From Chlamydiota bacterium (GTDB lineage: Bacteria; Chlamydiota; Chlamydiia; Chlamydiales; SM23-39), in the NCBI GenBank assembly GCA_027366035.1, contig DAHXLK010000037.1:1-39678 (forward strand): a stretch of DNA of 39,678 nucleotides. The letters are read 5' to 3'. The position numbers and the translations under genes were made by a program. Of this stretch, positions 34,746 to 39,678 are shown piece after piece; within the stretch, counting starts at the first letter, position 1; the number at the start of each line of letters is the position of its first letter. The notes beneath the pieces are model-generated. The model was not told the origin of the DNA and did not search any database. It saw only the letters and a list, made by a program, of their open reading frames with translations.

Positions 34746-35408
34746 CTAAAAAATGTTTCTAAGACGTTTTAAAATCCGTTTGGCTTCTTTTTGATCGATC
34801 AAAATAAATTCTTCAAACTCTTTTTCATAGCTATAAACACTGCCGTTTGCAAGGTCGAAATACCAACCATGGATATTCAATTTTTTTTCGAATAGTCTTT
34901 CCTGTACTATGGGGTAGCTTTTTACGTTCTCTATTTGGGTAAGGACATTGAGCTGGGCTAGATGGTTTTGCTTTTCTTTCGGGTATTTTTTCAAAGGAGA
35001 GGTGCGCAACCTTTTTTCAGGGCAACCGGAACAAGCCAGCCAATTTTTTAAGTGAAGATAAGGGATCTTTTTCATCCCTGATACAATAGCCCTCATGGCG
35101 CCGCAGTCGGAATGACCGCAGATGATAATATCTTTCACCGGTAAGCAGTTGAGGGCAAAATCTATTGCAGCCCCTTCAGCAATATTTTTTTTTCTATCAT
35201 AGGGGGTGATGATATTACCAACATTTCGAATAGCAAAGACATCGCCGGGATTGGTAGAAGCAAAAATATTAGGGGCAACTCTGCTATCGGAGCAGGTGAC
35301 AAGGAGGTAATCGGGGGCCTGTCCTTTATGGAGATGGCTATAGCTCTTTAGGTAGTCTTTTAAACAATGTTTTCGAAAATCGAGGATTCCTTGGATTAAT
35401 TTCTTCAT
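34746..35408 (-). CDS. Beta-class carbonic anhydrase
   Basis: Interconverts CO2 and bicarbonate with a zinc ion. The 220-residue protein has the ligand motifs CSDSRVAP (Cys39, Asp41, Arg43) and HSDCGAM (His99, Cys102), with the GDVFAIRNVGNI segment between them. The length and motif spacing are normal for the beta class. No signal peptide is present, so it should be cytosolic. Two genes away is a SulP transporter, a family that includes bicarbonate importers, so joint carbon supply is possible but not shown. The 321 bp upstream hold a decayed hairpin repeat. Confidence 0.94.
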   Translation of the reverse strand: MKKLIQGILDFRKHCLKDYLKSYSHLHKGQAPDYLLVTCSDSRVAPNIFASTNPGDVFAIRNVGNIITPYDRKKNIAEGAAIDFALNCLPVKDIIICGHSDCGAMRAIVSGMKKIPYLHLKNWLACSGCPEKRLRTSPLKKYPKEKQNHLAQLNVLTQIENVKSYPIVQERLFEKKLNIHGWYFDLANGSVYSYEKEFEEFILIDQKEAKRILKRLRNIF

Positions 35409-35436
35409 CTCCGAAGTTCCGTTTCTAAAACAAAAT

Positions 35437-35604
35437 GAGGCTGTTTTGATTTCCCGTTTGGATTAAAATTTTACCATTGCTTCCCCGGATTTGATCTTTT
35501 TAAAAGTACTTATACCTTAAGTAGGACATGTCCTCTTCAAAACAATCAAACCGGCTTTGTAAGGTTCAAATTCTAATAACAAAGTAGAGATCGAAATATT
35601 GCCT
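35437..35604 (+). repeat. Hairpin repeat (MITE-like), most diverged full-length copy
   Basis: Starts gaggctgttttgatttcc and ends tcgaaatattgcc. Blocks tggattaaaattttacc, ggatttgatctttttaaaag and aatcaaaccggctttg are recognisable. Both termini are mutated and no target duplication remains, so this looks like an old insertion. The rest of the gap up to der has an AT-rich stretch that could hold the der promoter, without a clear consensus. Confidence 0.82.
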
Positions 35605-35729
35605 TATAGCTACCGGGGCTTTTGTAAAAACTTATCATATTTTGCCGGCTATTTACAATAGAAAAGATGGCTTTTTTTATTCAGAGATGCAGTATACTTC
35701 ATTACCCCTAAATATACTTTTTAAGAAAA

Positions 35730-37022
35730 ATGTTTACTTTAGCGCTTATTGGTCGCCCCAATGTGGGCAAATCCTCTCTTTTTAATAGGTTATGCAACAA
35801 TAGGGTCTCCATTGTCGACGCCAAACCCGGGGTGACTAGAGATCGGGTCTATGGGAAAGGGGATTTTTTCGGAAAAAGTTTTAAGGTGATTGATACCGGC
35901 GGGATCGACCCTGGCTCAGATCTTCCTTTTAATGAAAAAATTCTTTTACAAGCAGATATCGCCATCCAAGAGGCCGATACTTTGGTTTTGGTAGTAGATG
36001 GCAACGAGGGTCCTACCCTGTTGGATAGAAAGATAGCGGATAAGCTTCGTAAAAAAGGAAAGCCGCTCCTTGTAGCTATTAATAAAATCGATAACGAGTC
36101 AAGGGAGGTAGAGATACATCCGTTTTATACGTTGGGGATCCTTAAGATGCAACCCATTTCCGCCCTGCAAGGCAGCCATATTGTAGAACTTCTCGAGGAG
36201 GTATTTACCGGATTTGTTTGGGAAGAACAGGAGGAGGAAGGGGGGGCCAAGGTTGCTATTGTGGGTAAGCCCAATGTGGGTAAATCTACTTTGCTGAATT
36301 TTCTTTTGCAAGAAGAAAGGAGTATTGTCAGCGACATCCCGGGAACGACTCGCGACCCTATAAATGCCGAACTAGTGGTGGAAGATAAGCGCTATATTTT
36401 TATAGATACTGCGGGTATTCGGAGAAAGAAGGCAGAAAAAGATGTAATTGATAAATTTGCCTATATCCGCACTATCGACACGATTCATCAAAGCGATATT
36501 TGCCTTCTGCTTCTCGATAGTAGAGAAGAGATTACTTTTGAGGAGAAGAAGATTATTAGCAATATCTCAGAGGAGGAAAAACCTTGTATTATAATTTTAA
36601 ATAAATGGGACCTTGTCAAAGGGGTTCGGATGGAGCATGTGAAAAGCAGGCTTTTACGTGAGGCCCCTTTTTTAATACACTTTCCTATTATCTTTATCTC
36701 AGCAAATACCGGGCGTAATGTGGATAGGCTTTTACCTAAGATAGATGTCGTGATAGGCGAAGGTAAGAAAAAGATCCCAACTGCGGAGCTTAATAAATTT
36801 ATGGAGCGGTGTTTGCAAAGGTACCATCCTCCCCAAATACAAGGAAAAAGGCTGCGCATCTACTACATGACACAAACGGAAGACACCCCCCCTCGCTTTA
36901 TCCTTTTTGTTAATGACCCGAACCTCATGACGTTAGCTTATCGGAAATACCTTGAGAACCAGATTCGAAAGATTTATGGTTTTTGTGGGTCTCCTCTTCG
37001 CTTTGAGTTGCGAGGCAAATAA
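35730..37022 (+). CDS. der: Ribosome-associated GTPase Der (EngA)
   Basis: An essential double GTPase that assists 50S subunit assembly. The 430-residue protein has two G domains in tandem. The first has GRPNVGKSSLF at residues 7-17, DTGGID, and NKID; the second, from about residue 177, has GKPNVGKSTLL, DTAGIR and NKWD. A C-terminal KH-like domain with FIL-x-VNDP and the final RKIYGFCGSPLRFELRGK follows. All motifs look intact. It is followed after 21 bp by the SulP gene in the same direction. The start at 35730 has no strong ribosome binding site but matches the family N-terminus exactly. Confidence 0.97.
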   Translation: MFTLALIGRPNVGKSSLFNRLCNNRVSIVDAKPGVTRDRVYGKGDFFGKSFKVIDTGGIDPGSDLPFNEKILLQADIAIQEADTLVLVVDGNEGPTLLDRKIADKLRKKGKPLLVAINKIDNESREVEIHPFYTLGILKMQPISALQGSHIVELLEEVFTGFVWEEQEEEGGAKVAIVGKPNVGKSTLLNFLLQEERSIVSDIPGTTRDPINAELVVEDKRYIFIDTAGIRRKKAEKDVIDKFAYIRTIDTIHQSDICLLLLDSREEITFEEKKIISNISEEEKPCIIILNKWDLVKGVRMEHVKSRLLREAPFLIHFPIIFISANTGRNVDRLLPKIDVVIGEGKKKIPTAELNKFMERCLQRYHPPQIQGKRLRIYYMTQTEDTPPRFILFVNDPNLMTLAYRKYLENQIRKIYGFCGSPLRFELRGK

Positions 37023-37043
37023 GTTATTGTTATAGAAAAATTC

Positions 37044-38855
37044 ATGAGCATTGCTAATGTATCCTTTTTTCCTTTCAGCGGAATCTTTACCGGTTGTACG
37101 TTAAAGACGTTAAGGCAAGATGTTTTTGCAGGGCTTGTTGTAGCGCTAATGGCTATACCGCAGTCGATAGCCTATTCGATGCTTTCCGGGCTTCCTGTAA
37201 CGGCGGGGATATTTTCTGCCATTTTTGGAACAATTTTTGCCGCTGCTTGGGGCTCCTCCAAGCATCTGATAGCCGGCCCTTCCACAGGGATGTCGGTACT
37301 ACTCCAAACGGCAATAGCCGATACGATGGCCCTCTATTTTCCTAACGTTGCCATTGAGGCTAGAAATCTCATTATCTTGCAGCTTCTGATATATTTGGTC
37401 ATTTTAATTGGAATGATCCAAATTCTATTTTCCCTTTGTAACGGCGCTAAATTATTGCAGTTTGTCAGTAGATCGGTCATGTTGGGGTATTTTGGTGGAG
37501 TGGCTCTTGCTATTTTTGTAGGACAAGTTGGTAATTTTTTAGGTATTTCCGGAAGCCATGAAGAGGGGGCTTTATTGCTTCAAATTGCCTTTCTTGCCTT
37601 TCACTTGCATGAGGTGAATCTCTATTCCTTTCTCTTGGGAGTATTTAGCCTGGTGCTCATCATTTTATTTAGGAGAAGGTTTTCTAATTTTCCCGATGCT
37701 TTAGTTATGCTTTTTGTAAGTGGTTTTATCGCCTTTGGAATTAATTATTTTTTCCCTTTTACTATCATGACGATCAAAGAGGTGGGGTTTATATCGGTCC
37801 CTTTACCTACCTTTACCTTGCCCTTCGTAGATTTTAAAATCATGGGAAAACTATTTCCTCAAGCAGTAGCCCTTGCTTTTTTAGGGATTTTAGAGGTGTT
37901 TTCGATTTCTCGGGCCCTTTCTTTTAAAAGTGGACAAACGATCCAGGCCAATCAAGAGGTTTTTTCTATTGGTATCAGCAATTTTTTTCTCTCTTTCTTC
38001 CAATATGCTATGCCTACCTCCGGGAGTATGTCTCGAAGCCTTCTAAACTACCATGCTAAAGCGCAGTCGAGGCTTTCTGCCCTTCTTTCAGGATGTTTTG
38101 TCCTCCTTTTGCTCTTTTTGTTCTATCCGTTTATCGCCCATATTCCCCTTGCCGCTTTAGCCGCATTGCTATTTCTTTCTGCCACCCACCTTGTGGAAAA
38201 AGAACAAGTGAAGCTGTGCTTTAAAGCGACGAAAGAAGATGCCTTGGTCTTCCTCCTTACTCTGGCTTCCTGCCTTTTATTTACTCTCGATATCGCCTTC
38301 TTTATCGGCATTGCTATTTCGATCATCTCCTATCTTCGAAAAGCGGCACAACCTCATCTGGTCGAATACGCCTTTAACAACTCAGGACATTTAGTAACTA
38401 TTAATCCATCGGATAAAAAGCATCGTAAGGTGAGGATCATAGGGATTGGAGGAGAGCTATTTTTTGCTGCAGTAGATGTTTTGCAAAACGCACTACATAC
38501 GATTGCAGAGGATCCTTATGTCAAGGTGATCGTCCTTAGACTGCATGGAGTCTATCATATGGATGCTTCGATGTGTTTAGCAATCCTTAGACTTCATGAT
38601 TATTTAAAACAGACTGATCGGAGCCTTATCATTAGCGGAATTACGCAAGAAATATGGCGAGTTTTTTCCAATGCTTTCATAGTCGAAAAAATAGGGGCTA
38701 AGAACCTCTTTCTCACTGAAGAAGGGCAACCACAGCTCTCGACTTGGAAAGCTTGTCTGAGGGCACAAGAGTTTATCCCCGAGTCGATTGCTAAAGGCTA
38801 CTTCGTCAATCCGGAAGAATTAAAGCATCCAATAAATCGGGTAGGGGGAAATTAA
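37044..38855 (+). CDS. SulP-family anion transporter with STAS domain
   Basis: A 603-residue protein. The membrane part (about 1-430) has the SLC26/SulP N-terminal pattern LRQDVFAGLVVALMAIPQS, with PVTAGIFSAIFGT and SSKHLIAGPSTGMS, and later AFLGILEVFSISRALS and MPTSGSMSRSLLNYHAKAQSR. A cytosolic STAS domain follows from about 455 (VRIIGIGGELFFAAVDVL, then a KVIVLRLHGVYHMDASM phosphorylation-site-like segment). Substrates in the family are sulfate, bicarbonate, chloride or dicarboxylates, and which applies cannot be read. The nearby carbonic anhydrase makes bicarbonate a reasonable hypothesis. The last 36 bp overlap a convergent small membrane protein gene. Confidence 0.92.
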   Translation: MSIANVSFFPFSGIFTGCTLKTLRQDVFAGLVVALMAIPQSIAYSMLSGLPVTAGIFSAIFGTIFAAAWGSSKHLIAGPSTGMSVLLQTAIADTMALYFPNVAIEARNLIILQLLIYLVILIGMIQILFSLCNGAKLLQFVSRSVMLGYFGGVALAIFVGQVGNFLGISGSHEEGALLLQIAFLAFHLHEVNLYSFLLGVFSLVLIILFRRRFSNFPDALVMLFVSGFIAFGINYFFPFTIMTIKEVGFISVPLPTFTLPFVDFKIMGKLFPQAVALAFLGILEVFSISRALSFKSGQTIQANQEVFSIGISNFFLSFFQYAMPTSGSMSRSLLNYHAKAQSRLSALLSGCFVLLLLFLFYPFIAHIPLAALAALLFLSATHLVEKEQVKLCFKATKEDALVFLLTLASCLLFTLDIAFFIGIAISIISYLRKAAQPHLVEYAFNNSGHLVTINPSDKKHRKVRIIGIGGELFFAAVDVLQNALHTIAEDPYVKVIVLRLHGVYHMDASMCLAILRLHDYLKQTDRSLIISGITQEIWRVFSNAFIVEKIGAKNLFLTEEGQPQLSTWKACLRAQEFIPESIAKGYFVNPEELKHPINRVGGN

Positions 38856-39173
38856 TCGCCAGCTGTGATAGTCCAGCAAATTTTTCCCTAGCCCTAGAAT
38901 GATAGTAGCAAGGGCTGCTCCTGCAGCTATTTGTAGATAGCTGCCGATATTTTTAAAAAATTCTTCTGAATTATCTCGGTATTTGTAGGAACAGGCCATA
39001 GTAGCAAGGATTCCATAGGCACTAAAGAATGTCACAGCAAGTCCTGTGATCGCAGTCACTGTAGAGTAGGTGCTAGCAGCAGCTAGCGCTATCCCTAAAG
39101 CACCGATAGTCGCAGAGGATGCTATTAAACCATATTTTGCTTGATCTATACTAACATTAAACATTACAGACAT
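38820..39173 (-). CDS. Small Inc-like hydrophobic membrane protein
   Basis: 117 residues. Two long hydrophobic segments (about 15-35 and 39-61) are separated by only a few residues (TYSTV), a bilobed pattern like that of chlamydial inclusion membrane (Inc) proteins. A third segment lies near 80-98. There is no cleavable signal peptide; the N-terminus MSVMFNVSIDQAKYG is short and polar, which would suit a type III signal. GGAG precedes the ATG by six bases. The 3' end overlaps the SulP gene on the other strand. I do not recognise a family. An IS66 end lies about 34 bp upstream of the start, so it may have lost or changed its promoter. Confidence 0.55.
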   Translation of the reverse strand: MSVMFNVSIDQAKYGLIASSATIGALGIALAAASTYSTVTAITGLAVTFFSAYGILATMACSYKYRDNSEEFFKNIGSYLQIAAGAALATIILGLGKNLLDYHSWRLISPYPIYWML

Positions 39174-39206
39174 AAAATCTCCATTAATTAAAAATATATT
39201 AAGAAA

Positions 39207-39226
39207 TGTACGCGTTCACGGGGGGG
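39207..39226. mobile_element. Probable terminal inverted repeat of an IS66-type element
   Basis: tgtacgcgttcacggggggg lies 34 bp past the stop of the transposase and resembles the GTAAGCG/GTxxGCGTTCAC-like ends of IS66-family elements. The element would run from here off the right edge. The other end is outside the window, so neither the inverted repeat nor the expected 8 bp duplication can be checked. Confidence 0.5.
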
Positions 39227-39260
39227 TATAGAGGGGCAATTTTTAGAGGCCGCTTGATTC

Positions 39261-39678
39261 TCACCCAAAAACAGGTGGCGCAGGCCCTTTTTCAAGACGA
39301 GCGTAAAATACTTGCGTCAGATATTCAAAGACATTTTCAGCTTGCTGCTTAAGAGTGCAGACTACGGTTATGATTCTTTCGCTAAATTTTAAATCCCATT
39401 CAGACTGACTTCCATTCGAGAGCTTTCCGGCAATGACAAGAGGGCGGAGTCCTCTTTCAGCAAGATTATTCGTCGGCTCAACTCCTTCTTGCTCCAAAAA
39501 AGTCCATAGAGTTGTAAACCTGTCCAACAGATCACAACAGAGTGCCTGACTTTTACTTCCTATCTGCTCTGCGCTTGCTCCAACACTGAGAGCATCATTG
39601 ATGTTCTGAATATGATTTTTCACAGTTTCTTGCAGTGCTAAACGTGTTAGTTCTGTGTTCTTAAACTTTTTCCGGCAG
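39261..39678 (-). CDS. IS66-family transposase, C-terminal part, continues past the edge
   Basis: The minus strand is open from the stop at 39261 to the right edge (about 138 codons). An internal GTG at 39623 is not the true start. The segment has the IS66 transposase end: GVEPTNNLAERGLRPLVIAG, with the last acidic residue of the DDE triad, then KLSNGSQSEWDLKFSERI and TLKQQAENVFEYLTQ. It ends PAPPVFG. The first two catalytic Asp residues would be beyond the window. No frameshift is seen in the visible part. Confidence 0.85.
   Translation of the reverse strand, partial: CRKKFKNTELTRLALQETVKNHIQNINDALSVGASAEQIGSKSQALCCDLLDRFTTLWTFLEQEGVEPTNNLAERGLRPLVIAGKLSNGSQSEWDLKFSERIITVVCTLKQQAENVFEYLTQVFYARLEKGPAPPVFG

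Noticed and set aside
9962..35604. The repeats as a CRISPR array
   Set aside because: Copies are 166 bp long, kilobases apart, palindromic throughout and variable in orientation; no short regularly spaced repeats or cas genes exist here.
36099..36859. Minus-strand frames of 70-123 codons inside der
   Set aside because: They are shadows of the der coding frame; der has intact GTPase motifs.

Overview
This window looks like part of the chromosome of a chlamydia-like (environmental Chlamydiota) bacterium, AT-rich throughout. Several proteins have forms typical of that phylum: a ~714-residue GreA with a long N-terminal extension, a ~536-residue double-domain ThyX, a TyrP-type amino acid permease, a chlamydial DapA, and two MOMP-like outer membrane proteins of the Legionella/Lpg1974 porin type. 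A family such as Rhabdochlamydiaceae or Simkaniaceae seems plausible, but sequence inspection alone does not settle it. Most genes are conserved housekeeping genes in short runs with 1-4 bp overlaps.

Layout. At the left edge is the start of a transposase, followed by two tandem, nearly identical cysteine-rich porin genes on the minus strand (0.4-3.7 kb), each with its own matching promoter and terminator. Next come a thyX-tyrP pair, hemB, and a YjbH-type outer membrane protein (3.9-9.9 kb). Then greA-rdgB (plus) and yggT-dusB (minus) to 14.4 kb. A three-gene plus-strand operon (14.8-18.2 kb) encodes a GspL/PilM-like protein, a GspM-like protein and a lipoprotein with MORN-type repeats. From 18.2 to 24.1 kb a minus-strand cluster holds a small secreted protein, an ABC-2 exporter, a GH63-type glucosidase and glucokinase. 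The divergent recA follows, then a minus-strand pair of prenyl synthase and GlmU-like acyltransferase, tRNA-Pro, ung, an MFS transporter, a small unknown gene, dapA, rpoN and a GT9 glycosyltransferase (24-33.3 kb). The last part (33.7-39.2 kb) has trhO, a beta-carbonic anhydrase, der, a SulP transporter and a small Inc-like membrane protein. The right edge cuts an IS66-type transposase.

The most striking feature is not a gene. A ~166 bp element that is an almost complete imperfect palindrome occurs in six full-length copies, in nested, half and fused copies, and as several bare-terminus remnants. All lie in intergenic DNA. Termini are gggactgtt.../...aacagtccc. Three copies have 4-5 bp target duplications. 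One copy at 33.45 kb sits inside a transposase remnant, and removing the element plus one duplication restores an open reading frame. This is a MITE-like, hairpin-forming repeat family that seems to have been mobile. No autonomous partner is visible here.

Functionally the region covers DNA/nucleotide maintenance (recA, ung, rdgB, thyX), transcription (greA, rpoN), tRNA modification (dusB, trhO), ribosome assembly (der), heme, lysine/peptidoglycan and isoprenoid precursors, glucose salvage (glk plus GH63 glucosidase) and envelope proteins. I found no defence system, CRISPR array or clear novel enzymatic system. The repeat family, the cysteine-rich porin linker and the detached GspL/GspM-like operon are the best leads.
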